Shown piece after piece: positions 10,471 through 22,436 of a stretch of DNA of 64,000 nucleotides (positions are counted from its first letter, which is position 1; the number at the start of each line of letters is the position of its first letter). A program made the position numbers and the translations under genes. The DNA is from Prosopocoilus inquinatus. Lineage: Eukaryota > Arthropoda > Insecta > Coleoptera > Lucanidae. The notes below the pieces were generated by a model. That model did no database searches. It had not been told where the DNA came from and worked only from the letters and a program-made list of their open reading frames with translations. The stretch is from positions 27,254,001-27,318,000 of the forward strand of contig CM069870.1 in NCBI GenBank assembly GCA_036172665.1, given 5' to 3'.

Positions 10471-13400
10471 CGATCCGAGCGTTAGTCCACCTAGCACTAC
10501 TCAGAAACTACTGCTCTTTTTTCATTTTCTTTGTTCATTTTTGATGGCTCAGCGCTCGTTTTGTTCGCACAGGTTTCCCCGGCGTGTTTTCACGTTCGTT
10601 CGTCAACACATCATTAAATCATCGATAAAGAATTTGGAAATATAAGTTGGCGCAGACATATATTGAAAAGTAATTATCAAATACATTCAAAATTTTCAAT
10701 GTGAAATTGTTCATACCACGGGAGTTTTGGGAACGGACAATATCTACCCACAGTAAAGCCTAGGTAACCATCTTTCAGCTTGTTTTTTGACGTTTGGCGC
10801 AAATATCCTGCTTCACCACCTAGAGGATACTTTTTGCTATTATTTCCCATAAAAAAATCCGCACTGGCACATCCCGATGGCAGTTGAATCTTAAGTTAAG
10901 TCTTAAAATGGTAGATTAAACGCGCCTGTGTTTATGTTTGTTTATTTAACAAGCCAGTAAGCAGTTTACATGTTTACACAGCTACTTTAAAACTAGAGCA
11001 AATGCCCTTTCCAATGATATAAAACATTTTAGATGTTAATGGGTCATAGGTACGTAATCGTTTATTTAAAATGAACTTCAAAGTAGTAGTTATTTGAATC
11101 GCATCGAATACAGAAATTCTCAGTCTTTAAACTAATCACAGTGAGTGTTTTAATCATTTATTCAACCGAATTATGAAGCTTTGATTCATTGCCTACTAGG
11201 AAATAAGTAATGAAGATCACAAAACAGATTTTCATTTTTTGAATTTTTGAGGCGATAATGTTACTCTGGCCCCATAGTGCACCGTGATGGACATCGGTAG
11301 CCGATATTGAAATTCCATTATGCGATTAAACGCTTTATGAATGATTGCGTGTGCCTATTTGCGGTGGCAGACCCGGTATACCAAACAATCAGTATCAATA
11401 CAAGGATCTCTAGATTGACCAGTATACATATATATGGACGATAAATCTGTAGGTGATTCGAGCTTAAGTATTCGTGCAACAAATTCCCTATCATCAGAAA
11501 TATGTAACAAAGAAACTGCCTAGACCTTTTTCCGTAAAGAGAAATAACCATATAATAACCGTTTCGGAGTAAACCCATAAAGAATTTTGAAGTCTGAAAG
11601 CTCAGCCAATTTAACGTCGTCAGTAGTAAAATTTTATATAAAATGAGGTCGTAGAGAGCGCACACAAGAAAACTGGAAGAAATTAAGGCGCGCTCATAAA
11701 CGCGAACAAAAAATCGGAAAAAATGAAGAGGACTACAAGCGAATCCTACACGTCTCTTATTATATTTTACTTGGCAACGTTTCAAACTGTTACAGTTCGC
11801 TTCTCTGTAATATTTCCGATTTCACTCATGCGTTTAACGTTAATTAGAACGTTTTTTTTTTGTGTTCGAATTGAGAAAAAGCTTTCTGTATTTCAAACAT
11901 ACCACCTTTAATTTATGCGTTCAAAAACGAAGAAGAAATAAAACGTACAGGCTGCGCTTGTATTAAACACACAATGGATATCGTGGATAAATAAGAACCT
12001 ACATTAGTAAACGTATTCTCCTTAAAGCAGGATATTTATCGCAGGAACGCAGTGCATATCGCAAAGTGGCAGGTCCCTCCGTCTCCTTCTCTCCTCGGGG
12101 GAATTTTAAAGTATAACACCTGCACTACAACAAAGGATTTCAAGCTCACAAACACGCGATTTACAAAATTTAGGGTACGAAGCACAAAGAGCTGCATGAA
12201 TTGAATGAAGTTCTCCGCAGCACTAAAATGCTCACGAACTGACAGCTCTAAAGAATCACACAGGGATGAATAAGTAAGAGCCGAAATGAATTTATTATTC
12301 GGATGTAAATATTGCCGGAATTACATTAGGCAACTGAAAATTTCAAGCGTTTCAACATAATTAAACAAAAAAAAATCTTTTCCATTTACGAACAATATTT
12401 ACTGAAAGGTAGATGAAAATATTTTAAATGTTACGAGTTTCAACACGTGCTGAAATTACACATACATGAAAATGAAATATACATATAAATTGTTTTTGAT
12501 GTTTCGAAATGTTAAAAGAAATACATAAACAATTCAAATTCAATTCAAATTCAATTTTTTAAAAAGAACCATATCTAAAATCTTTGCGTTAAAAATAAGA
12601 ACTTCTAAGTCGTCCTAAGCAGTTTTGGACTTTTGGAATTCAGAAAAATTTGATAGTTTTTTTTTTGTTAGTTTAATTATTTCGTGTAATTTTTTATGTT
12701 AGATATTTTTACTGTGAAATGTAACCTGCAGAATTTCAAAGACTTACACTGTCAAAAAATTATAAAACCACATCGCACTCATGAATTTTTCGATGATCCT
12801 CAACTTTTCTGCAATCAAGTGTACCGGGTTTCTCTTTATACATATTTTGAACGATGCCCACACACTTTATTATTAGACATATCAAAAAAAGTTAAATTTA
12901 ATACAAACTAATAATTTCACCGTTGATCCAGACTTTCCAAATGTTTGGATTATCGAACATTTAAGTATCATTTTTTTTAATTAAATACTAATCTGAATCT
13001 CCAGTAATTCGACCAGCGGAAACTTAGAATTCATAATCCAAACAACTCTTTAATCCGAAATGATTCCCGCTACATAAATGGGAAAATTAACTTTTAAAAC
13101 AACTACACTATTAACACGCAGATTAAGCTAATGAGAAACGTGCATGTCTCTTAAAATTGCCCAAGAAAAGTTGAAAACACTTGAAAATTTTGCTAATTCC
13201 TTCCACATCAATACGGGCAGCGATCAGGTGGTCGTCGTAAACCAACGACAGTAACCCCCAAATACCTAATTCTATAAATCTCCAAAGCAGTTTTACAATG
13301 TTCATTAGCACGTTGATTGTTCAGTTGACGAGTTGAGTTTGCGTTCCAATTAAGAGTAGAGATGACTTGTAAAAGGAAAAACATTACTTCATGGATAAAC

Positions 13401-14496
13401 GAGAAGAATGAGGCGGTTTTCTACATTTAAGTTTTGATTTAAAACAACTTTTTTTGTAGGAACATTGAAATTCTGACGGTAATTAGGAAAATGGCAGTCG
13501 AAATCAAGCAGTGCAGTGAGTTCGGATTAAAGAGTTCCTAATGTAACAGGATAATAACTATGGTGATTTTAAATAATTAAAGTGGCATATCATAAGCCAC
13601 TCGTGAGCTAAAAACTCAAAGATGGAAATATACTCAATGCACACTAATGCAGCCAATGGAAAACGCTATAAGTTTAAGGGAGCTTTGTTATCGCTTCTCT
13701 AAAAACCTATTATGGATGAAATGAAAGAGCGAAGATATGCGATTAGGATGGCTTTTGGAGAATTTTCGATGGCAAGATCTGCTTCGTTTTCGTGGAATTT
13801 AAGAATTTACAAATTCTCGGAGAAGCTGCAAGTTGCAAGGCAGTCCAAGTGCTCCAATTGCTACAACAATAAGAAAACCCACCCGTACAGTCCAGATGAG
13901 CTCCGTACGTCCTCTATTTGTTACCTCAAGTAAAAAAAGATCTTAAAAAACGGCAGTTTCAAAAAGAATTGGACGCTGTTAAAGCCGTGGACACTAAAGT
14001 GGGTCTAAACTGGAACATTTTAGGTCACGAACAGAACAAACCATGCGCACACGAACAAGCCGAACAGAATAGTCTGAGCATATTCGCTTTGCTTTGGACT
14101 CTTTCAATACACCGAATTGTTACATCTCCGTCCACTGAAGGATCCGCCAAACAACAATTCCTTTTGATCAAATCCGATTTACCGACAAGCTTCGGAAAAT
14201 CTTTGGCGCGTTCTGTAAAGCGTCCACATTGACAAATTTTGCTCTGCACGTTCGGATCGTTCAGGCTGAAACGCTGAGGTCTGAACGCACTTTTAGGAGG
14301 CGATTTTGAAGAGCTTCGAAAGAATAGCTTAAGCTAGATTCAAATGCATCTGAATACGCAAAATATTTATTGCGGATTATTTCTGGTTGAAAATAGAAAA
14401 AAAAATGATAAAAATAATGACAAAAACACTCCACTTAAGATGCTATAACGAACGTCCGTCATATAAATTTCCATATGTAATTAATCGCTAATTAAG
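10471..14496. other. Mostly AT-rich DNA, no recognised gene
   Basis: Contains several 60-155-codon open frames (for example 11318-11785 minus, 13712-13933 plus, 13918-14232 plus) with no recognisable domain, splice context or codon signature. A short tandem of CAAATTCAATT units lies near 12535. Nothing else supported. Confidence 0.4.
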
Positions 14497-14739
14497 ATGA
14501 TGACGCATAAAACCGAGTGCACCGCGGCGAGCTTTCGCCAACATCACGCCCGGAACGGTAAAGCTCGCTGGAAGCCTTGGAAAGCTCGCCCCAAGTCCCG
14601 AGAAGCTTCTAAAATGCTACGGTGTCCACAGTCTAAAAATATTCTGGCGCTTTCGAGCTTTGCTGGCGTATATAAACTAAACGCCGATGGAAACGTGGAG
14701 TCAGAGTTGAAGATGAAAAGCAGTCGGGGTTTAGACTAG
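14497..14739 (+). other. GC-richer 80-codon open frame, function unknown
   Basis: The frame encodes an 80-residue basic peptide rich in Lys, Arg, Ala and Ser with no family I recognise. It stands out because its base composition is close to half G+C in a window near one third. It could be an exon, a piece of a decayed element or chance. No clear splice sites bound it; confidence that it is coding is low. Confidence 0.15.
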
Positions 14740-14870
14740 ATTCTATCTGTAACCTATGTCAGTCCAACGTATTAATTATAAATAATAAACTAGTAGCGTT
14801 CCATGTATATTTCTACCTCTACAAAACTAAGTAAGTGGCAACTGTTTGTTTTAACTTAACTCAACTTAAC

Positions 14871-15260
14871 GTTTACTCTTCGCGCCTGTTGCGGTCAGAA
14901 AAGTGAGAAAGAACAAAAGAATACAAGGAATGAGAGACCTAAGTAACAATGAGGACTACGTCCTCTGATAGTATCATTTATCAATATATAAATAATACAT
15001 TTAAACAAAAAAAAAGACAAACCAACATTAAGGTCTAAACTTAAACGATAATAGTATAAGTGATATAATATGTATGTGACGAACAAAAGTACGAAACCCT
15101 TTCTTTTCTCCAATTTGCATTTCTCAGTTTAATCCGCAATTACTTTCATCTGTACACTTTTGCCCCACATCATTAAAAGATAGATCATCCTTAAATCTCA
15201 TTAACTTCTGTTCGTTGCAGAAGTAACGTTAGTTTTTTTTTGTACAAAAAGATGACAATT
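14871..15260 (+). repeat. Dispersed ~380-bp repeat, copy 1
   Basis: Aligns directly over its length with 21574-21944. Both copies start GTTTACTCTT, share CGCCTGTTGCGGTCAGAAAA, contain the hairpin GAGGACTACGTCCTC, and end AAAAGATGACAATT. Sequence outside these limits differs, so the element has two defined ends. Type unknown: it could be a solo LTR or a non-autonomous element. The two copies are 6.7 kb apart in the same orientation, but the DNA between them shows no gag or pol. Confidence 0.7.
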
Positions 15261-15343
15261 ATATATTCAGCACAGAGCAATGATTCCTTATTTTGACCAC
15301 GTCCCTTATTATGTGTCTAAAAGAACTCTTATCTCTACAAAAC

Positions 15344-15472
15344 CATAAGCGTTTACGATAATTGGAGCGGTATATACCGTTTAAGCTATTCTCTCACTCT
15401 TACTTGCATTAAACGCTTTCTTACGTTTCTACCCCGATCCATGTACTGCTCCAATTATCCTAAACGCCTCAT
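15344..15472. repeat. 129-bp snapback insertion with an empty-site paralogue nearby
   Basis: Inverted arms GCGTTTACGATAATTGGAGC (15350-15369) and GCTCCAATTATCCTAAACGC (15448-15467) bracket a short loop. The flanks CTCTACAAAAC and GTAAGTGGCAACTGTTTGTT also occur 515 bp upstream at 14817-14850, separated there only by TAA. The upstream copy therefore looks like the unoccupied site. Confidence 0.6.
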
Positions 15473-15528
15473 GTAAGTGGCAACTGTTTGTTTATTAAGT
15501 TAATAAATGTATTCCTTATTTTGACTAC

Positions 15529-15650
15529 CCGGTTTCACCATTACAGTTTAACTTTAAACTTCGTTTTATTCCCATGGTAACAACTGCAGGGATAATTGTT
15601 TCCATAGGAATAAAACGGAGTTTAAAGTTAAACTGTGATGATGAAACCGG
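15529..15650. repeat. 122-bp palindromic MITE, X-box core family
   Basis: Arms of about 58 bases pair almost completely; the outer part includes CAGTTTAACTTTAAACT in both. The core holds CCATGGTAAC (15572-15581) and the opposed GTTTCCATAGG (15598-15608). Related snapbacks lie at 33763, 35202 and 37550. Confidence 0.7.
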
Positions 15651-17183
15651 ACCTAAGTCCCTTAGTAGGAGGCAACCCCTAAAAGATAATCTTAACGTTC
15701 GGTAAAATTTCCGTAATAATACTTAGGACATATTATTACAAAAACGGACATAACCTGAGAATGTAGAAAAAATATTTGAAAAATAACATATCACAGACAT
15801 AAGGGAACGTCTAGAAGAACCTCTTTCTCATCAAAATTACTTTTAAGAGTAAAATGGTATCAGAAATCATGTCAACCCACGTGATCAATTTGAATTAGGT
15901 TTTGTTTTCTCAGAAGCAGCAACACAGGAAAGTGAGGTCGCTGTTTTAAATTGGCGCCTTTTAGTTCTGTTTAGTTTAGATTTGCTTATCTTAAAGTCTT
16001 GAGGTCACGTGGGTTGAAATCATTTCTCACGTTCCTGTTCTTCTATTCATAGGGGGACCTACTTGATACCGAATACCCTATTTTGTAAACGTAACTGATA
16101 ACTGTTGTGGCTTACTACCACTTGTATCTTTACCACTATTAACTACATACTGACTACCATACTCATAGATAATAACTTGTAACTTTCATGGATACGACCC
16201 GCTGTTAATTACTAATTCTTCTCTGCTGATTTACCACTTCATACCGACCATCCTAATTCAAGTGATGACTTCTAATTGTCAACCGTCAGAAACGTGAATT
16301 CTCGTAAGAAAGTGAAAAAACCATTGGCAGCTTAGTCAGAGTTTATCCAGATTGTGATGACTGTCTTGATTCCAGAGTATTTGGACTCTAAAACTCCAAC
16401 TTCTCTTTTAATTTACTACTGACGGTTTATGTGCGATCTGCACCGATCCCGATCGATTCTTCTACACTGAATGTGAAGTACGCACAGAATGGTTAATGTC
16501 CCCCTGTTCAAACCACCAATTTGTTAATTGTAGGCATTAATTGCTTATTGCCAAATCTAGCTTGCGAAAGTTACTCGACATCGTTTAAATGCTAATACAA
16601 GTTTAATACCCGCCATTATCTTTCTTGATCGAGTTACACAAACTATAAACATAACAAGCGCATAACATAATTCATCGAGTTGTTGCATTTTTACGCAATG
16701 CGGAAACAAAATAAAAGCAAGCAATACACTAGTACTAGTGAAGTGAAAGAACTTGTCATACTGCAAGTAAAAGCATTTATTAAATTTAATCAGCCCTTAT
16801 AACACATAACGTGTTAAATACATCCGCGCAAATATTGTTAGTTAACAATTCCAATAATTTCCATGCACCGCACGTCATAGTCAATTTTAATGTATTAAAT
16901 CTATGTTTTGCATTTGACACAAGTAACATAATCCATCGTATGATATGCATTACACGTTTACGGGGGTCCAAACAAACGCCTGCGAGCACGTAGATATTAC
17001 ATATCTCCACAGTATTGAATATCAGTTCTCATAACAATAATTTATAACGCTTACGTCTACGAAGGGACATCCGCCGTCGTTTCTAGCTTCATTAATAACG
17101 TCTATACCCTGTTTTCTAATAATTGAAAGTAATAACCATTACGATATTGAAGTTCAATAATGAAGTGTTGAAGACACGACGTA
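15651..17183. other. No recognised gene
   Basis: AT-rich DNA. The stretch 16080-16280 is rich in TTACTACCACTT-like words that look repetitive but do not resolve into units. A perfect 14-base palindrome, CACTAGTACTAGTG, lies near 16728. Confidence 0.35.
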
Positions 17184-18794
17184 CAGTCGGGGACGAAATT
17201 GTGCGTACGACATTTATATTGCTGGTTACTTCCCGCAAACGTTTATCCCTTTATACCTGCAGCATTCATAAATCGACAACAGCTTCTTAAAAATGTGCAA
17301 ATAACATTTATTGGGCATTATTTCATAAATGAATAATCCCTTAATGGTAGGGTTTGTTTTGTTTATTTTATAGATGCTTTTAGTTGGACAAAATTATGGG
17401 TACAACGATGCAGCTTTAGTTTTATCAGAACCACTCTAGCGTGCACAATATTAGTGGATTAATCTGAAAAAGGGCATTTTTATTGAGTTCGTAATTAATA
17501 GTGAAATGTCCTAAGAAAGTTCGTTTTTAAACTAAAAATTTCTCATGGCTCCCGGAAAAGAAATCGCTTTGGAAATTCGTAAACGTATTGTCGAAGACCG
17601 AAAAGTGGGTATAAGTTACGGACAATTAGCAAAAAGTATAAAGTATCAAAAAACGCTGTTGTTCGTATTTGTAAAAAAATTGAAGTCACTAATAATACTG
17701 AAAATATCGCGGGTCGAGGGCGAAAAAGAAAATCCACACCAAGAGACGATGCCTGAATTGTGCGGGAAGTGAGAAAAAATCTTAGTGCAAGTGCTCGCCA
17801 AGTGAGGGAAAGTGTCAATATAAATTTTTACTAAAACAATTAAAAGAAGGATTAAGAAGGCTGGCCTTCAAAGTTTTTGAAAAAGAAAAAAACCATTCAT
17901 TAGTGAACGAAATAAAAAAAAAAGATTAGCATTTGCAAAACAACATGTAAATAAACCCCCAGCCTATTGGGAAAAAGTGGTGTGGTCGGATGAAAGTAAA
18001 TTTGAACTTTTTGGGTCAAAACAAAGAGGTAGAGTATGGAGTTAAGTTCTAAAATGGTAGAAGCTACAGTTAAAGATTGAGGCGGCAATGTTCTTGTATG
18101 GAGTTGTTTTAGTAAAAGCGGTGTAGGCAATTTAGCTAGAATAGAAGGTAAGATGATAGGAATATCATACGTACAAATTTTGGAAGAAAATTTGTATCCT
18201 TCGCTAGAAAAGATGGACCTTGACGACTTTATTTTTCAACAGAATAATGATCCCAAGCATACTTCGCGAGTTGCTAAGAATTATTTCCAAGAAAAAGACA
18301 TTGAAGTCCTTCAGTGGCCGCCTCAAAGTCCGGATCTAACCCCAATTGAACACTTGTGGGCTTATTTAAACGGCAAAATTTCACGAGAAGGAGTAACAAA
18401 TGCCACATCTTACTTTAACAAACTGATCGCTGCTTGGGAAGAAATTCCAGCAGAAATAATAACAAATTTAATTGGCAGCATACCACGGCGACTTACAGCA
18501 GTCATTGCAGCCAAGGGAGGTCATAGTAAATATTAATTCTGGTGAAATTTATGTAATACAAATTTAAAAAAGAAGTTGTACCCATAATTTTGTCAACCTC
18601 TTATTTCAGAAATTATTAAGTTATTATAGTAAAGTACTTTTCGTTTATCTTTTCACTTTTTTTGCTAGAATATTATATTTAGTTGTCAATAAACTGTTCA
18701 GTTGATTATTTTTGTTTATATTTTAATTCTGTGTATATATCTTTTTCAAATACGATAGAACTCTCTTCCGTACCCACAATTTTGTCCCCGACTA
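17184..18794 (+). mobile_element. Tc1-like transposon with IR/DR termini
   Basis: The outer terminal repeats are CAGTCGGGGACGAAATTGTG at 17184 and, inverted, the sequence at 18770-18793. A second related repeat lies inside each end: GTTGGACAAAATTATGGG at 17383-17405 and its inverse at 18576-18597. All four share GGACAAAATTNTGGGTAC. This is the IR/DR arrangement known from Tc1-like elements such as Sleeping Beauty, where the repeats bind transposase. A TA precedes the left end; the right TA is mutated. The ~1.6-kb length fits a full-length element around a single broken transposase gene. Confidence 0.9.
17545..18536 (+). pseudogene. Tc1-like DD34E transposase, inactivated
   Basis: The start at ATG 17545 gives MAPGKEIALEIRKRI, the usual N-terminal paired-like helix-turn-helix. 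The frame is then broken several times, while the protein stays readable across frames: RGRKRKSTP (AT-hook/GRPR-like), RRIKKAGLQS, then WSDESKFELFGS with the first catalytic Asp (about 17990). The last 127 codons (18153-18536) are open and contain QQNNDPKHTS and PDLTPIEHLW. In the family the middle motif is QQDNDPKH, with the catalytic Asp at the first D; here it is Asn. Counting from that position to the Glu of PIEH leaves 34 residues, so the spacing is DD34E. The copy is doubly dead: frameshifts and a lost catalytic residue. Confidence 0.9.
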
Positions 18795-20689
18795 GATATG
18801 AATGAATTTCATTGATCGTAACTTATATTACTCTTAACTATTTAAAAACAGACTATAGTTAAATTGCAATTTCGGATCTGTGACGTTCCCTCACCTCATA
18901 AAATAAAAACATGAACCGCAGAGGTTGTATCAAGTCCTATTTCCACCCGGCATTAAATCTCTTAAAAACTCATCGTAAATATGTCGTTTTCGTAGTTATC
19001 TTATTTTCTAGTTGAGACGTAACATATGATGCAATAAATTGGACGTCATAACATCTTCGCCGTACGTTTGCTTCATATCCACTCACTTTTTTACGGTGTT
19101 CATAAAACATTATGAATGAAACGAAATTTAGTAAACTGTACGAAGTAACTTAAAAAAAATCCAACGAGATTGCGACGACTGAAATTTGGCAAAGTGCCAC
19201 GATAAAGATAACAAATTCATTCCGTTTTATTTAAGAAACAAATTAGAAGTGCTACGAAGTACAGAAAACTTTTTTGGTGCAGCATTACACGCAAGCTGTT
19301 TTGTAATTAGTTTAAAACTTTGGAAATTCTATTAGATTTGCCTAGAATGGAGGGGTACGTATAATGTTCCCTTAATATAAAGATATAATATAATATAAAG
19401 TAAAGATAAACAAACACGTCAAAAAACTAGATAATTTTAATATTGAAATGAAATACTATTTACCAATTGCTAATTCCAAACGTAAACACATAATCTGTGC
19501 CTTTTATACCCTAATTCTTCATGAGACATAATATTTCTTTATGGATTTTTTCCATCTCCTCCTACTTTTGATCGTTGCCTTGGCATAAGGTCTGACCCAT
19601 AAATATCAAATTGCAGCCTAATCCCTTTTCACCACTTTATAAGTCTGCGGAAAATAAGCAAACAAGTAAGTAATGAAATAAACACAAAATAAATCACGAA
19701 ATAAAACTCAACACGTGTTTTTACCTTTTAGATATCATTTTTTAACCTTCTGAGTATGTTTATTTCAATTTATCTCGCTGAACTTGTGTATTCTACTATT
19801 TATCCACACCAACACTAATTTATTAAATTATTACAATTGTATTCTCGATTGTTTCCAACACTGATGTTATTCCCAGTATATCCTAATTTCTTCATTACAG
19901 GGGAAAAGAAATTATTCCGCGATCAGTACGAAAATTTAATACTCAGACTGTACTAGCTCCGCCTGCGGTATTTCGGGAGTTATCTCATCTGGCTGCATCG
20001 AGTACAATACGATGTCGGCTTGTAGGCGTTTTTATTGTTTGAAATTAAATATTTATATAGTATGTGGTGATTTGCAGCGATTATCACCTGTATTTTTATA
20101 TTTTCAGAGACACTTTCTTCTAGGACATGCGATAAACCCTTTGACGATTCAATACATTTGAATTATTTAGTTGTCGAAGGAAAAACCTGAACTCATAACT
20201 CACACACCATCCCTTTCCACTTAGTGACAATTAGAAGCATCACAGTCGCGCATAGGTGGACAGATTAAACAGTACATTCGGCGTGAAAAGCGTCCGTAAT
20301 AATGGACCCAATTCTTAAGCTTGTTCATTACCTATCAGGTCAAGTGTGTTGGATTTGGAGTAGGGCCATGAATCTTTCAAGTGCGTTTAAAAACTTTCAA
20401 ATTTGGAGTTAGTCACTTGAGATAGCAAGAAACATGGTATACATATTTTCCTTATTACCTTATTATTATAAACAAACAATATTAAAATAAATTAACACTG
20501 TAATTGTAAATTTAAGAAATTTAGAGTAAATTTTCGATACATCTGTGAAGCACAAGCACGTTTGTTTACGTTATTGGCTTGGTAATACGATACGGGGGTG
20601 TGTTTGGCCCAGGTAGGCAGAGAAACGGAAAAGATTACTACAGCCTTCCGAGGCTTATCGTCAAGGGTAAACATGCATAAAGGCATAAT
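18795..20689. other. No recognised gene
   Basis: AT-rich DNA after the Tc1-like element. No repeat end, splice-bounded frame or structured element seen. Confidence 0.4.
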
Positions 20690-21573
20690 GAGTCAGGCCG
20701 CGAGTGTGGTTAAAGGTGCAGTGGTTACTTGATAAGGGCTGTCCGCGAAATATGAGCCTGGACGAGGCGATGGTTTATTAGAGATGTGTTATATATGGTG
20801 GCCGCGGTGTGTTACCGGGGTTACCTAGAGAGTTCCAGCAGAATATGACCTTAGGTGGTATGTTTTAACATAAATAAATATTAGGACGATACATCTCGTT
20901 TACTGGCAACGCGGTATGAGAATCACGCGGTTATTTTAAGTTATTCTAGTTGCAGAATATCGTCCTGGTGGCAGACCTGGGGCGTTGGCCGGCGGATGTT
21001 TTCGTGCACCGGCATATGTTATCGTGGGGCTTGTCGCGGTGACAAGCAAGACCTATTAAAAGCACGTTGTCGGCAAAATAATTAATTGTATGCTGTTTTC
21101 ATTGTAAGTAGGAACACGGTTGTATTCCTTACCAGGTCGTAGAATTGAGGTATCCAGAACGGTCTTACATAATGATGTCGCTGGATCTGTACGGAGTGGT
21201 GCTTGACACTCACGCAGTTGGTGACATCAACCGGTCCTAAGAATCTATGTTCGGGAGGCAAGGTATGCTAATATCCATCGGGAGGGGTGGGATTTATAAC
21301 CACAGGTGAATGTGACGGTTAATGCATGCAAAGATAAGATAATGTGCGAGAATGGCTTCTCTAGTGTCCAATATCATTGTGAGGGACCTACAGCTTCTAG
21401 ATTCGCTGACGGAATGGGCGGGGCCGGAAAAACGACCCCGGAAATGTTCCATATTACTGAAGATACTCGTAGAGAGTCACTTGTCATTTGCATGGCCCTT
21501 AGAATAGATACTCGTAAAGGGTACATTTGCATGGCCCTTATCGAATTGGAATGCGATGCAAGGAAGCTAAGAC
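20690..21573 (+). other. GC-richer island with a 107-codon open frame
   Basis: This 0.9-kb stretch is clearly richer in G+C than its surroundings. It carries an open frame at 21306-21629 that runs into the dispersed repeat at 21574. The frame contains GMGGAGKTT (codons 36-44), which matches a P-loop pattern, and a 45-bp direct repeat (21461 and 21506). No NTPase motif follows, and I recognise no family. It may be part of an unidentified element or an old exon. Confidence 0.25.
21461..21541 (+). repeat. 45-bp direct repeat, two in-frame units
   Basis: AGATACTCGTAGAGAGT at 21461 recurs as AGATACTCGTAAAGGGT at 21506. Each is followed by CATTTGCATGGCCCTTA. The second unit lacks about six bases, so the reading frame of the surrounding open frame is kept (DTRRESLVICMAL and DTRKGYICMAL). 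Confidence 0.65.
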
Positions 21574-21944
21574 GTTTACTCTTAGCGCCTGTTGCGGTCA
21601 GAAAAGTGAGAAAGAAAGAAAGAACATAAGGAGTAAGAGACCTAAGTCACGATGAGGACTACGTCCTCTGATAGTAATATTTGTCAATAATATTTAAACA
21701 AAAAAAGACAAGCCAACATTAAGGTTAACTTAAACGATAATGCATTTCTCACTTTTATCCGCAATGACTTTTACCTGTAAACTTTTGGGGATGTTTTAAC
21801 CCGTATGATTAAAAGATCATCCCGATATCCAACTACGGAATTCCTTAATGCATTACTTTATTATGCAAACAGTTTCAAATCTCATTAACATTTGTTCCGT
21901 TGCAAAAGTAACGGTTTCTTTATATATATAAAAAGATGACAATT
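21574..21944 (+). repeat. Dispersed ~380-bp repeat, copy 2
   Basis: Direct-orientation match to 14871-15260, with the same start (GTTTACTCTT), hairpin (GAGGACTACGTCCTC) and end (AAAAGATGACAATT). Internal indels account for the slightly shorter length. Confidence 0.7.
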
Positions 21945-22285
21945 TTTACTAGGAAATAATACTTCTTGTTACAGGGAGTAAAGCACCGACATACATTTAC
22001 CGAACCAACACCAACTCCAAACGCAAGTTTTTCTAGAAATGTTGTAAAACGCTGAAGTCTCAGATGGTTTGAAAAGAATAAGTAATATTGCAAATTGGTT
22101 TGTGTCTTACAATTTCAATAGAGAGGAAAAAAGGTCGGTTTAAAATAAATTTACAATAACATCAATATATCAAATATCAATTTAAAATTATTATTTTTTT
22201 TACATTAAGTGGAGCTTTTTTTATGTTAAGAACATGGAGCTGATTGTCCAGCTGCTCTGAACTTTGCCTCTCGGATGTTTAAGCT

Positions 22286-22436
22286 TGTTTTACATTATCG
22301 TATAAAATGATACCAGAAAAAGGTAAACTAGCTTGCATTTTATCAAGTCACAGTTTCTGGTTTAAATTGCATTATAAAGTGCGACTTCATAAAATGCCAG
22401 CTAGTATATATCAAGTTTTAAGATAGCGTAAAACAG
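22286..22436. repeat. Snapback element, ~150 bp
   Basis: The inner arms at 22328-22352 and 22380-22404 pair over about 25 bases (left CTAGCTTGCATTTTAT). The outer arms share GTTTTAC at 22286 and GTAAAAC at 22429. Non-coding. A likely MITE of unknown type. Confidence 0.6.

Noticed and set aside
11318..11785. 155-codon open frame on the minus strand
   Set aside because: The longest frame in the window, but hydrophobic and Leu/Phe-rich as expected from AT-rich sequence, with no recognised domain and no splice or promoter context.
16080..16280. Tandem repeat of TTACTACCACTT-like words
   Set aside because: No consistent period could be found by eye; treated as low-complexity sequence.
14871..21944. 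A 7-kb LTR retrotransposon bounded by the two ~380-bp repeats
   Set aside because: The interior lacks any gag, protease, reverse transcriptase or integrase block and contains an unrelated Tc1-like element.
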